From: Drosophila pseudoobscura
Lineage: Eukaryota; Arthropoda; Insecta; Diptera; Drosophilidae
Direction of reading: 5' to 3'
NCBI RefSeq assembly: GCF_009870125.1
Contig: NC_046679.1
Location: 13,888,001-13,952,000, forward strand
DNA length: 64,000 nucleotides
Part shown: positions 1 to 12,291 of the stretch, one piece after another
Position numbering within the stretch: the stretch's first letter is position 1
Layout: every line of letters begins with the position of its first letter
Position numbers and translations under genes: made by a program
Notes under the pieces: model-generated
Seen by the model: only the letters and a program-made list of their open reading frames with translations
Databases searched by the model: none
What the model was told of the DNA's origin: nothing

Positions 1-942
1 GCCATGGCAGACATGGTCTTACATGGTCTTGCACCCACGCAAGCCGGTCAGGGGTGGGCATTTCGACCGGGTCTCTGGACAACCCATCGAGAGGCTCGGC
101 CTCCGAGAGCTGATTGAATAATCGCACCAATGCGCCCTGCCGCTCCGTCTCATGTGGGGAGGACTGTGGCACAAATCGTGTCTAATAGACTGATTAATAT
201 ACAAGATTTCCAGTTTGGCTCAAGTCAATTCGACCAGAGCCTGATGCCCTGCTCTGCCCCCTCTCTTGGCCAAATCCCTCAATGCCCTGTGCCCTCCTCT
301 TGGCCACATGTAACACGATTCGTGTGGATTAACTCTGCTTCAAATTGATTGATTGTTAAAATGATGTATAGACTTTGATGGTTTTTTTCGCTGCTCGTTT
401 TTGCCTTCTCGCCTTTGGCTCTTTCCCATTCGCCTTCCCCCCCACCTCTCTCCCCGTATAGCACCTTCTACATCCAACTTTTCGAACGTCTGGCAGGCCC
501 CACTTCTAATTAGTAACACTCTCAGGCGAAAAATTAATATTTGAAGATTCTTTTCTCTCTTTTTTTTTTCATATTTTAGCAGGCTTTTTTTTGTCTGAAA
601 CGGTTAGCACATCAAATTGATTGAACGGAACGAAAGAACAAGTTTCTGGATGGGATAGAGGATGGGGTTAGAGCCATTATAATGGAACAACCCTTTGGTT
701 TAATGGGAAAAAGTAGCAGTATTCACAAAAATTATAATAATGTGAAATATTAGTCGGATGTCCGGTTGTGTTCATTGATTTACACACTCCCCAGATACCC
801 TAGAATGGGGGTTTAAATGGGGTATATTGGGTGGAAGAGGAAATAGGGTGTTAAAGGAAAACTGATGATCGAAATGGTTCGGATCGCTGCAGTTTATAAA
901 GGGAGAGAGTTGACAGGCACTTTTTCGAAAAGTTATCCTTAA

Positions 943-966
943 CTGCTAAGCCACACTGGAAGATAC
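943..966 (+). repeat. Dispersed repeat A, exact copy 1
   Basis: CTGCTAAGCCACACTG (943-958) followed by a purine-rich tail. The identical 16-mer is found again at 53660 and 54940. Confidence 0.75.
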
Positions 967-3900
967 AGAGTGAGAGAGAAAAAGCGTGCGCAAACCACTC
1001 AAAAAATTCCAAAAAATTGATGACGCTTCCCTGTAGACTCCCATGCATAATCATTGCTTCAGTATTTTTTGCTCTATGCCCAAAAAATAGGTATCCTGCT
1101 AGTCGACCCCTTTTCACTCAAGGGCCGCCTTCACCAGACAAGGGAAAAAGGTTCCGCTGAAAAGTATTGCACTGCTATTTATATTTTATTATCCCTAGCA
1201 CATCCCACATCGCCGAGATATATGGGATGTACATTTAGTTCCATCTCTCCCTCCCACACCCTCAGTGTGTCCTTCTCTCTCCCACTTGGTACACCTTAAG
1301 TGCGCTGTGTGGCTGTGGCATCCGTAGTTTGGTTATAAAAAAGAAATATTACACATTATGCCAAATTGGCGGAGACTGTCAGGCGACAATAATAACGTTT
1401 AAACTTAAATGCATGACACAATGGCAGACAGTTTTAGTGTTTGCGGGTCTTATAAAGTCCACAAAAATACTACGCTACGCACTCTACCCGTACCTCCCTC
1501 CAACCTCAACCCCCTGCCATCATTCGTAAGGGTTATGGTAGTAGTATAACCCATTGATAAGAAGAGCCTGGAAAATGTTTATGCACTCTCCTCTCCCACT
1601 CCCTGATTGCCAAAGTTCCTTTCCTCAGAAGCTTATCGCAACTTTTGCTCTAGAGTTTCTGCATTCTTGGCTTTCGGTGGTTTTTAGCCAGAGTTTACTT
1701 AACGGTAAAATGTGGCATGTGGCATGTGACAAAGGGGTGTGGTATGGTGTCCGTGGTGGAGAGATGGAAAAGAAATGTGCAAAATAACAGTCAAACTTAT
1801 TGAACGACTTCGGGACAAAGTGGCAACGTAGCTACATTAAAAGAAGCTTTAATGGGAGCGGAAACGGTGTTGGTGCAGTGTTGGTAAATGTCAGAAAGCT
1901 ACGGGTATATTTTTTGGAATCTTAGAGATGGAACTATAAAAGTTAAGGCCTTTTAAGGTGTATGAAAGTACCTTTACTTGCAGTTTTAATTGCCGCTGCT
2001 GCAGTGTTGGTAAATGTCTGTTTTTTTTTGTTGCTATAATCTGTTGGAATTTTAGAAGAAATTTGCACTTACACGTGTATAAAATTTCAAAAACATTGCT
2101 ATGAAATTGATTTTGTTTTTTACGTTTTCCAACACTTTTATGTGTTGGAAAATTATTAGTAGACAAAAAGACATGTGGCAGCATTGGTTTGCGTTACTGA
2201 AAGTCAGTGAAAAACAATAACAATCAATGAATATGGGAATCTATTGAACAACAAGGTCATCTAATTTTCAGATATGACCACAATTTATTTGATAAAACAT
2301 ACATATTTTACTTTGCCCCCAACAAAATTTAATTTGTCCAAAGAAATAACAAAATTTTCTCTAGCTTTCTCCGGCCATATATCATTTCCTTCCATTCATT
2401 ATCCCCCGCACCCCACAAGACCACTTTGTAGGCGCTCAATTGTCTACCTAGAGAGTAAGTACCTCTATATCAAGCAGGTCCTGCCCCAGTCCTAATCCCT
2501 TGTAAAAGTAGGTAACTTATGTAAATGTTAACAGACACTAAAAATGAAACACAGCCAAAAAGAAAATCCGACCTACAGCCATATAAAAATGTATTAAGAC
2601 CCAAAGCGAAACCCCAAATCTAAGCAAAGCGAGTATGGGAGGGGGAAAGCCAAAGGACGAGCCAGGAAAAACTCAGTGAGTCGAAAGGTATAAAGGATGT
2701 TTGGAGTCGTTTCGCCTAACGACACTAATAAAATATTGAACAGGCCATCGATAACCGAAAGGAGTTTGCTGGGACGTCAACGAACCTTTGAGGGGGGGAG
2801 CCGTAGGAGTCCTGCGGAGTCCTGGGTAAGGAGAAACGCTTACGTAGATGGCAAAGATGACGATTAAAACAAATTTCCACGACAACCTGGCGCCGTTTAG
2901 CCAGCGGAAGGAAGCGAAATTGTTAAACGCAAAAGTTGCAAAATGTCAGGGATACATTATGGGCATGGGGCATGGGGCACGGGGGGCACGGGGCACAAGC
3001 GGGAGGCAAACGGAAGCAAGGACTTTACGAGACACACAGACACTGACACTCGAGGAGTGTTTGCACCTTGGTTCTGTTGGAAAGATCTGTGGGGGTCGAG
3101 GGGCTGGGGATGAAGGAGCCAAGTTGGCAAGTTGCAGACAAGTTTTAAATGAATGAGCATCGGCTTCCGTTCGATGCGTTCGGAGCTGGCCAATGCCCAG
3201 AGCCTGGGATACAGTAGATGTAGATGTATCTCTGTGTGTGTCCGTCCTGTGAAGCATGACAATGGCCAAAAGGATGCTTGCTCGAGTGGCGACCACTTGC
3301 CAATTGCGATTATGGTTTATGTACGGACCCGATAAAGGTCGTCAATGGGTCGCCGATGCCCAACCACACCATCGACGAGCCCCTGTGCCTTTCCTTGCCG
3401 AAGGATGAACCCCACTTCCTGTCCATAGTATCGTATCCCTTTCAAGGAGCAAGTTTTCCTAGTTCGATATCAGTTACTGCTGGAACTTTTGCTGACCATT
3501 CGAGCGCCTTCAATGGCTCAATTATCCTCAATCCGCCCCGCTCTCCGGACATCTTGCGAAGGATAACTCCTTGTGGCGTCGCTCAAGCGCACATCTAAAT
3601 ATACACACATAAACACAGTAGATTTGAGCCGAGATTCCGATTGTTATTAGCGTAATTGAGTTTGCTAGCCAATTATCCATCCAATGGGCCGGAAAGAGGG
3701 ACAAAACTTTAAAGATATCCTGCCTCCCCTTTTCCGGGCCGAGGGTTTCGTCCTTGAATTTAAATGTTAATGCAATTTCTCTCTCACCGAGGGTGTATTC
3801 ACCTCGAAAGTGTGCAACAGTTCTTGAAAATTGCATTTTCTTAATTTATTTGCTATGCAAATTTATTTATTGACTGACGGACCGAATGTCCTGCCCAATG

Positions 3901-5911
3901 GCACAGACAATGGCAGGGCCGTGGCATCACGTTGCATCATCCAAATGCAACACACACAGACGGCGGCAGGGAGACAGACAGTCGATTGCATTCTTCCTAA
4001 AGGGAAATCCCCCCTCATCGAAAGGGGGAGAGGGAGACATGTCATTGAGCCTGAAGGCTATGCTGCCCTGGGTCCATCATCAGCCACTGTATCCTTGGCA
4101 TCCTTGGCTTTATTTGGTTTTCGGAATTAGAAACCCAAATCTGGTAATCAATTCAATGCGAATGTATAAGCAAAACAAAGGGAATGCATAGGATGTGTGC
4201 AAAATTAAGGAAGAATTTAAGTTAAAGAGCCTTATGGACCATACCGATTGTTCCCTTGGAAAGAGATCCAAAAGGTTGTATAAAGATGCCAATGAAAAGC
4301 TCTTTTATTGGAAACCATTCAAATTTGATTGGTAACTTGTTTCAATATGCCAACAATTATGATTTTTAAAGCATTTTTCCTTTAATATTTGAAGTTCCTA
4401 ACCCAAATTCTCAAGATACCAAATTATTGCATAATTCTGATGTCATCTGTATCGCTTGTCCCTCATGTCATGTCCCATCTTTTTGGCACCAAAAACTCAC
4501 CCACACTATCCAAAAAAATAAGAGAAAACCGTAAAAACCTAACTGTGAAACAGGAAGTGTAGCCACAAAAAAGGGAAACCCATGCCCCCCACCCTGTGCC
4601 CCCCTACAGAGGGCAAAAGACAATGCAAGTCAAATTACGTCACGCGACCGAAAAATTTTGAGCACCACACGCGAGATCCCCCCCTCCCCCCCCGACTTGC
4701 TGTGCCACCCCCCTCTTTGAGCACCCTTCTCTCACCAGCCACTCCTTTTCCCATCGCCTTTCTTCCTGCTTCCTTCTCCCAAGTTGCGAAAAAATTTACT
4801 GTGTGAATTTTGGGCTGCAACCCACACATGTACAAACATACACCCCCCTCCCCCTTCCCCAAAGGAGAGAGTGGCGAAAGGATGGGGTATGTGGCAGCAT
4901 TGCCAACCACAATGCCAACCGAAATTGCCAACTTAATTTATGTTCGACGCTAATTAGCGCCATAATTTAATTTGCAATTGGAAAAACGAAATGCAAAAAA
5001 AAAACGTACAGAGAAAAATGGTAGCAAGTGGATGGGTAGTTTGTGGGAGGAATGTGGCTGGCCAGGGGTGGGGGTTGAACTGGGAATCGAGAACTGGGCT
5101 AACAATGGGGTACTCCAAACAAAAATTTGCCACAGCGCGCCTGTTGCTCCTGCAGTTGGAGATACAGATGGACACACACAAAACAAAAGCACGAAAGGAT
5201 GCGTTTTTTAGCTCCGATTGGGGTAAAAACATTTTTCGGCACTCTAGAAGAGGGTATGCCGATCACAGGATGGATGTTGTACAAACAATTGCAATGCAGA
5301 GAAGGAAGGCCATTGAAATGTACATATATTGGATTATTTCCTCCGTCTGGACAGACGCGTCTGTCGTACTGTCTATCCTATATGTAAGTACCTGGAACTA
5401 GAGAGGGAGTTATTACAAATTATATCCTTCTTTTATCCCAATACTGTCCATCTTGTAGATGTTGTTCTTAACTCTATTTCTACACCTTTCCTGCCATACT
5501 TGAATAGCTTTTAGCTCTTCAGATTAAAGGGTATCTCTTGGTAGTTATCTACCATTCTTTAAGGTTATTTTAATCAGCGTTCTACTGCTCTTTCACGCGC
5601 TCTGCATGCGAAATATTGAAACCGCAAAAATTCGAAGCTGTCAAAATAAAATCGAATTAAGTGCAGTGCACATATGGATGTGATGTGCCCCCAAAAGACT
5701 CCACAAACCTACCTACATACACCCCGCAAAACACACACTCCCCAACACTGCCACACCCCCTTGAACCCCCTCAACACCCCACAGAAACTCCACCCCCACT
5801 GACAAATGATGTTGACCGCCCATGGTCATGGATGCTAATTAATCTTGATTTTCAACAGAACCCAAACGAAGGAGTACAAGGAGAAAGAGACAAGGATAGG
5901 GAGAGAGGGAC

Positions 5912-5940
5912 TTAGAGAGAGAGAGAGAGAGCTAGAGAGA
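5912..5940. repeat. GA microsatellite
   Basis: (AG)n run with core 5914-5931, a possible GAGA-factor binding stretch. Confidence 0.85.
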
Positions 5941-6784
5941 ATGCTAGGGAGTATATCCTTACGTTAAAGTGACAATTAAATTAATCATGATGGCAAACGA
6001 TTATGTCAACAGGACCCACGGACACAGACCACCCGCTGCGAAGGGTAGGGATGTTCAGCTCAGGATGTACGCGTACATATGGTAGTCACTGTGTCAGTAT
6101 ATGGATACCCTCTGCCAGTGCAAAAATCTAATTATATCCGACATCAAACTTATAATTAACATTTTGACCGCAGCACAAAATTTTGCAAAAAGCCAAAAAG
6201 AAACCAAAGAAAAAGTAGAGAAAAGTAGCAGGCGCAAAGGGTGGGCAACACATATGTACACCCCCTAAAGCATGTGCAAGAGACATTTTTAATTAGTTTT
6301 GCGGTTGACATACAAAACTGAAAAGTAATTCACATTTAAATTTAAAGAAAAAACACATTAAATTTAATTTCAAATACAGAAAAAACCCAGAAAATGTACT
6401 CCAAATTTTGCACTTGAAATAAAAGATTTCCTACTAACCCCCATTAAAATCTGAAAATGTTTAAATTTTATATTAAATCTAAAAAAGTTTCAAGTACTCT
6501 AAGTTGTTTCCATCAAACTGTAAGTAAAAATATGCAAAATTCCATTTAAATTATCAAAATTCAAATTTAAAGAAAAACATATTAAAACTTCCATAAACAA
6601 AATTATACACTAGCAATGACAATATTTCTTGGAATTTTAATGCTCTTACTGTTCATTTGGATTATGCTCAAGGAACCATAAAATCAATCCAAAATTCAAA
6701 TTCACGCGCCAAAATTTGCAAGCAAGTTGGCAGTACTCAATAAACCAAAAGCTCGCTCACCGAACTAGTTCATAAAAGAGCTGC

Positions 6785-7072
6785 CGCAGTTCGCCGCAGT
6801 TCGCCGCATTTCGCCCCAATTCGCTTTAGCAACAAATGTTGCGCATTCCATACACAAAAGTTGCGGCAACATTTACTTGAAAACCGTTTTTTGGTGAAAA
6901 TAAAATACATAAAGGTAATTAAAAGAAGCAATCTTGTAGAAAATGCATTTATCTATGGAATAATGCCAAGTGGGCAAATCTATATAGCTTGAAATATAGG
7001 CAATACCCGATTCGCCGCAGTTTCGCTATTGCAACAATGAGTCCACAAATGTTGCTAATTCCATGCACAAAT
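6785..7072. repeat. Degenerate direct duplication with about 215-base spacing
   Basis: TCGCCGCAGT words (6791 and 7012), then ACAAATGTTGC (6832 and 7045), then ATTCCAT-CACAAA occur twice in the same order. The first copy also contains a short tandem of GTTCGCCGCA. Confidence 0.6.
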
Positions 7073-7499
7073 ACCCTGGGGCAAATGGATGTTATAGAAT
7101 TTTGAATACGTTTGTCTTCCAAGGCTCAGTAGCGAGATAAATATACACAAGATACAAATAATGTACTTGAATATGTCTAAGGAATATCAATTTGAGAAAA
7201 GGTCTTAATAAATTTCGCTTGATCTTCATATAGAATTAGCGAAATAGGGTGTACAAAGGGCTATACACGCATCACGTCTTCAAATACCAGAAACATTGCG
7301 ACTCTTTTTTGGTTGGACTTTTTCGTTTAAACCTTTTTTTTACAATAAATACAATAAAAGCAAGGATTAAGAATACACCAGTTAAATAGAAAATTGATTC
7401 ATCAATCGTATAAAATTATGTGGGCATGGCTAAATGTTCTATATAGCTGGTAATATCCGACGGAATATCAAAATCGAGGAATATGAAAATAGAACTTGA

Positions 7500-7755
7500 A
7501 TTCGTCAGTATATTTACGGTATATTTTTTACATGAGACGGTATGTTTCGGTATATTTTTGGGGGTAAGACCGTATACGATAAGCCCTCGGTCACACTGTT
7601 AGTGACGACTATCGATGATGTCTCGATAAACCATCGATAGTGCCGATAGTGCATTCGATAGTTCTCCACCTCTAGTTAGCACGAGGCGCCTCGAAAAAAT
7701 AGAAAAAAGTTAAATTAAATTACCATTAAATTTGAAGTTTTCAAAGCCAGACGAC
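7500..7755 (+). promoter_or_regulatory. Housekeeping-type promoter of the HYPK gene (Motif 1 + DRE)
   Basis: Core-promoter words cluster just upstream of the HYPK start. There is an exact Ohler Motif 1 match (CGGTCACACTG, 7588-7598), and two DRE-like ATCGAT cores at 7610-7617 and 7632-7640 with further half-sites up to about 7670. To their left lie repeated GGTATATTT words (7510-7560). No TATA box is placed correctly. Motif 1 and DRE are typical of broadly expressed Drosophila genes with dispersed initiation, which suits HYPK. Initiation probably falls between about 7640 and 7720. Confidence 0.7.
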
Positions 7756-8283
7756 ATGACGGAAGCCGAACAGGAGGTGGAGGTGAATGGCACCGAGGCG
7801 GAGGATGAGGGGCAGGACGAGCAGGACACAAAACAAAAGAAACAAACGCGTCACGACGGCGGCGCTGCGGATTTGGAACGTGTTACGGACTATGCGGAGG
7901 AAAAGGAGATCTCTGCAGCAAATATATCCAGTGTACGTGAAACCAGGGGCATATCTTATGAGTAGAAAAGTAATCTAGAGGTTTCTTTGATCTGCAGGCG
8001 GTGGCACAGTTCGGCAATCAGCGAAACAAAGAGAACGAGCTGCGTGTCGCCAAGGAAAAGGAGCTGCAAATGGTCCAAGTGAAAAAGGAAGACATCGAAC
8101 TGATTGTACGTATACGACCCCATAGACACCCTCAACAGAAACAGGGTATGGGTACGCATATTCAATGGCGTTCTCTCTTTGTAGATGAACGAGCTGCTGG
8201 TTAGCAAAGCGCATGCCGAAAAGGTTCTACGGGAGCAGAGCGGCGATGTTGTTGCCGCCCTGGAGGCCATCATCAGCAATTGA
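7756..8283 (+). CDS. HYPK: HYPK homologue (huntingtin-interacting protein K, UBA-like domain), 3 exons
   Basis: Spliced CDS 7756-7932, 7998-8105, 8185-8283 gives 127 aa, close to the 129 aa of human HYPK. Introns begin GTACGT and end TGCAG or TGTAG, and every junction falls between codons. The acidic N-terminus is followed by GAADLERVTDYAEEKEI (the human protein has nearly the same block), then a charged helix, KKEDIELIMNELLVSKAHAEK and the C-terminal UBA-like end SGDVVAALEAIISN, matching the family pattern of KKEDLELI and VVEAL. The start is the ATG at 7756; no ATG lies in frame upstream before the promoter motifs. In known family members, HYPK binds the NatA N-terminal acetyltransferase (Naa10/Naa15) at the ribosome, modulates its activity and has chaperone-like activity against aggregation. 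Its neighbour on the right is transcribed towards it. Family assignment is firm; function is inferred from homology. Confidence 0.93.
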
Positions 8284-9181
8284 CGGTGCTACTGGAGTCC
8301 GGACCATCTGTGTACCATCTTTTACTTAGCATAACACTGCTTTATTTGTACATTTATAAACTCTTAGTGAAGAAAAAAACATAAACAAATGATTTATAAG
8401 CGAAGTTATTTGAGGTATGGCGGATGGGTTGGGGGAGTCGCCCGACAATAGTTGTACTCTTGGTACTGGAGGGTGCTATTCCATTGAAGCACTTAAAATC
8501 ATTGTAATCGCGTTATTATTACATTTAAAACAAAGAAAACCAGTTCCCGGAGTCATACAGCAGCTTTCTCTAGCAATTGAAAGACCCTTTTTAATGATTT
8601 GCTTGAAATTTTATTCAGAGTATTGCAAAACACTGCCCAATGAAGATCGATAGGATGTGTTCCTTAAGAAAAACCAGTTTACAATTTGTCTATCAATATT
8701 TTTTTGTATGTATGTATGTATCATCGTATCCTTGCATTATGTCTAAATCCGAATTCTAAATAATGAAAAAAACACGCATGTCCTTGGATTTCAGCCTCCC
8801 ACTTATATGTAGATACGTGACATGACTTAATGGCAGTTGCGTTCGCTTCGCTTTCAAACATGCCGCGGGGGAGTTATGGTATGTGGGAGATTGCACTATA
8901 ATTTATATATATTCCACTTTTGGAGAAGAGACATCTTCTACCAAGTACTCTGATCGTGTTGACCGTCGTGCCATATATAAAATCTATTTGATTGGTCGAG
9001 GAGTTAGGCGGTGATAGAAAGGAAAGGTGAAAATGATAACAATCAAATGATAAATCAATAAAATTCATTTATAACAACTATAAGCAACGGGTGGAGGGGG
9101 GGTGGGGGACAAACTACAACCAAAGGTAATGGTTTTTAAAAGGGGAATATCGTGTAGCATCCACTTGTAATAATAACTAGA
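8284..9181. other. Convergent intergenic region, 3' UTRs of HYPK and DnaJ genes
   Basis: No coding exon is seen here. The + strand HYPK gene and the - strand J-protein gene run tail to tail, so both 3' UTRs must lie in this 0.9 kb. No canonical AATAAA is placed clearly for either gene; an AATAAA at about 9056 is on the + strand, far from HYPK. A short (TATG)n run sits at 8706-8720. Confidence 0.6.
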
Positions 9182-10638
9182 TTATGTGATTAAATACTTT
9201 TGCAGATTCTCGCATGAAGGCGTATTGATATTCTGCGCCTTGCGATACAGGTCCCGATCGCCAAACGTACGCGCCTTGGCCAGCATAGAGTCACCTGTAA
9301 ACGAGCGAGACATTTCTTAGATATAGATTCAACCGAAAGTGTTGTGGTTGCACTCACGATAATTCCGTTCACGACTGCAAGAGTGTTTGAGATGATTGAC
9401 AAAGTCCTCCTCAACAGACTCCTCCAGCCGGGCCACAGATCCCTGATACTCTGAATAGAAACTCTCCTTCACATAGTAAGGAACCTTCAGGCCGTTCGTC
9501 TCACGCTTTACCGAGTATTTACTAGGTAACAAAATGGATTAAAGATTAGAGAAACGTCTGTACGGGATACGACTCTCTTTGAAACTCACTGCGAGGGCGT
9601 CAAGCTGTACATAGGATCAGAGATAAAGAAGGACGACATCATGGACAGGCCAATGAGCAGCAAGATGGGCAACAAATTGATCAAAGCCGATGAATTGTTT
9701 CCCTGTAAAAAAAAAAGCGATTAGACTTTAGATAAGTCTCGGACCACCTTGGCTGGGTTCAAAGGTCACGTCACGTAACGCCACACACCTCGCGATCCTC
9801 ACGCTGCTGCCGTTGGCGCCGTTGCTGTCGCATATACACATTCTGCTGTGGGAAACCGCCATTAAAGAACATATTGAACAGCTCCTCGGCACTGATGTCG
9901 GCCTGGAATCCGCGCGAATATCCGTATTCATTGTAATACTGTCCATGGCCATGGTTTCCGCCGCCATTGTTGTGACTATGTCCATTGCTTGTCTCGTTTA
10001 TGCCGTAAAGATCATAGTTCTTGCGTTTTTCCGCATCGGTAAGGACGCCAGCAGCATTGCCGAGGGCCTTGAAGGCCTCCACGGCTCCAGGGGCCTTGTT
10101 CTTGTCGGGATGCAATTGTAGGGCCAACTTTTTGTAAGCCTTCTTGATCTCCGAATCCGTGGCGGTCTTGCTGACGCCCAAGACCTCATAATAGTCTTTG
10201 CATCTGTGCAAAAATGGAAAAATTGGAAATTAGTACAGAGGAAAGCGGCAAAGGGATTTCTTGGTGGACAAACTTTTTGATCTTGCGCACAGCCTCAAGC
10301 TGATCGGTGGAGTAGTCGGGAGCGGTGTTACGCGAGTCCGAATTGGTGCGCTTTCTGGGTCCACTGTCCTTCTCATCGGCGGCCGCTGCTGGTCGCGATT
10401 TGCCATTACTGCCGCTGCCAGGTGAGCTCTTCACTCTGGCCAGTAGCTCTAAAGAAGAATATCGATTGAGTATCTATAGGAATAAGTAACAATTCCACTC
10501 CTTACTCTTTGCATTCTCCGTGGGATAGAGCTTCTCTGCTTTGAGCAGAAACTTTTCCGCCTTGTCGATCTTGCCCTCGGCCAGGGACTGCACTGCGAGA
10601 TCAATGCACCGCTGTGCCTCGTCCTTGTTCCCATCCAT
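9182..10638 (-). CDS. CG3061: DNAJB12/DNAJB14-type membrane J-domain protein (CG3061 orthologue), 6 exons
   Basis: Exons on the - strand: 10638-10506, 10448-10274, 10203-9789, 9702-9590, 9521-9358, 9294-9182, giving 370 aa (human DNAJB12 is 375). The N-terminus starts [15 protein letters not shown] and ends its first block with KLYPTENAK, a TPR-like region typical of this subfamily. A Ser/Lys-rich linker leads to the J domain (about residues 106-170), with CKDYYEVLG and the invariant HPD at about 134-136. A Gly/His/Asn-rich stretch and the family block [18 protein letters not shown] follow. One membrane segment rich in Leu/Ile lies at about 246-267, then a luminal DUF1977-like domain with YYVKESF and a final [12 protein letters not shown]. 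Known relatives are ER-membrane Hsp40s that recruit Hsc70 for folding and ERAD. The symbol is given by resemblance and neighbourhood. Confidence 0.94.
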
Positions 10639-11000
10639 GCTGGATATTTGATGTTGCCTCTTGAACAGCTGATGATTTTTTTGGATACTACGTGGTGCTT
10701 ATAGTCGCTCTTTCGTCAGTAAATACTGGCTTATCACTGTATGCGTAGGAGAGCCCGTATGTGTGTATATATATAATATATTTCCGGACTACACACATCC
10801 ATACACATCCAACAGAGCCTGCTACTGCTACTTTTCCTATCAGCAAGGCTCTTCTCAACTTTTTGTTGTATCTATTACTAGTATTAAGGTCTTCCACTAC
10901 AATTTAATTGATTTTACTAAGTAGGATGAACTTTTCACCAGGCAAAAAAATCAGGCTGCGTTGCCACCTGGTTGAAGTGAAAAAACACGGTCACTTGACC
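10639..11000 (-). promoter_or_regulatory. 5' flank / likely promoter of the J-protein gene
   Basis: This stretch lies directly upstream of the J-protein start on the - strand. It has no TATA box at a good distance. A Motif 1-like word (CGGTCACTTG, about 10988-10997) and a TGCCACCTGG word at 10962-10971 are the only recognisable elements. The exact transcription start cannot be placed. Confidence 0.35.
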
Positions 11001-11901
11001 AGTGTTTACATTTTAGCATATTTCAGGGATATCTGGCTTTTCTTGAGTACACTTCCTTTTTAGCTTTAAATGTGCATTGTATCTTTTCTTGATTTAATAT
11101 AAAGAGTATCCCAGCTAGTTTTTTGTGACGTTTCGAGACTGACTTTCTGTCCTCTTTTTATCCCCACTCCTTCGACAATCAGCTTCTTGGCAGGTGAAAC
11201 TCAAGATATTGTGAACATTTTCGAACAATTTAAATTAGCCAAAGACGTGGAAAAACAGGGAATAATATGACGATGTTCTTAAGTAATTTAAATAAAAGCA
11301 CTAAGGTCAGCCACATTTGGGCTATATATAGACCATTTCTAGCTAATATATTTATTTTTTTTAGCTATTTTTTGTAATCTAGCTTGCATTGACTCTGAAG
11401 TTCTGGCAACACTGCATTTGACGTTAATGAAATCAAGGTATGCGATGACGAAGGTAAGCCAGTCTTGGGCTTCTTTGTTTGCCACTCTCTCTGCTTTGAA
11501 CTGTGCCCTTTGATGTCACACATACAAATGCAATGAAATGTAAATGCATTTAAAATTAATATAATTTTAATACGATTCGGTTTTACAGCTGTCCCAATCG
11601 TGTAACTGAAACAGTTGTGGCTGTGGAATATAGGCCGCTGCCTCACCTGCTGTTCATTGTACCCTGCTCACAACAGAGTTGCATTGACGAGGGGCACCCA
11701 CGAGCACGAATGCGCTGATTCGGCCTTATTCCGTCATATTTATTTAGTAAATTAATAAAGTAATAGAAAAAATCGATGCTGCATTCTGTGCGCTAGCCAA
11801 CCGGGCCTCAAATACAAGTGAAGTGCAATATAATTAATTAACGGCAGAGCCCGCCCTGCCCCGTGTGGCCCCTATTCACGCCGCGTACGCTCTGTGTGTT
11901 T

Positions 11902-11940
11902 CTGTGTGCGTGCGTGCGTGTGTGTGTGTGTGTGTGGTGT
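11902..11940. repeat. TG microsatellite
   Basis: A (TGCG)n to (TG)n run with a pure TG core at about 11918-11936. Confidence 0.9.
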
Positions 11941-12243
11941 TTGGCCTGGAAAAAGTGAAAGAAGCAATAAGGTATTTTTTTCGGCCATATTGTGTGTTGT
12001 CATTGCTCGGGGAAAAGTGCATTTCGAATGCACATGCAACTGCCACACACAGGAAAATATAATACTCGAAATACCCCGATATATCATTGAGTAAATAGTG
12101 TTCGTGTGCGCCCGACTTATGTAAATCGGGGGAGAATACTATTTACATTCACAAAGAGGTGCGTATTTTCTTTGTGTGTATTGCGGGTGGAAGGGGTGGG
12201 GGGAGAAGTGCATTATTCCACTCGAACTTTAATTATGGTTTGA

Positions 12244-12249
12244 TTTATT
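12244..12249 (-). terminator. Poly(A) signal AATAAA for the P450 gene
   Basis: The - strand reads AATAAA about 43 bases past the TAG stop of the P450 CDS (12294-12292), a normal distance for a short Drosophila 3' UTR. Confidence 0.6.
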
Positions 12250-12291
12250 ATTAACTCTTAGATTACGGGCTAGAAAGAGACATTCAAGCGG

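Larger units (their letters stand above)
1..7499. other. Non-coding left flank
   Basis: No coding exon, RNA gene or intact transposon is seen. The stretch includes a possible developmental enhancer at 3.6-6 kb (POU octamer ATGCAAAT at 3855-3862, a 12-base palindrome with TAATTA at 4948-4959), a GA run, a duplicated GTGTTGGTAAATGTC word (about 1875 and 2001), one copy of a dispersed 16-mer (943-958), and an AT-rich zone at 6.3-7.5 kb with a degenerate duplication. Short open frames here have no domain or codon support. Confidence 0.6.
11001..12291. other. Intergenic region with a possible untranslated exon of an unseen gene (about 11700-12158)
   Basis: No coding exon is recognised. The part from about 11700 to 12160 has the look of a Drosophila 5' leader on the + strand: it is GC-richer, has a TG run and AAAGTGAAA-type words, and ends in a good 5' splice-like site, AGAG|GTGCGT, near 12158. 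If real, it would be a first exon spliced over the P450 gene towards a gene further right. Nothing proves transcription. A GGCAACACTG word, common near Drosophila promoters, lies at about 11403-11412. Confidence 0.25.

Noticed and set aside
8417..8653. 78-codon + strand open frame after HYPK
   Set aside because: It lies in the convergent 3' region, has no domain, and is not linked to HYPK by any splice site.
9813..10121. 102-codon + strand open frame opposite the J-domain
   Set aside because: Shadow of the coding exon on the other strand.
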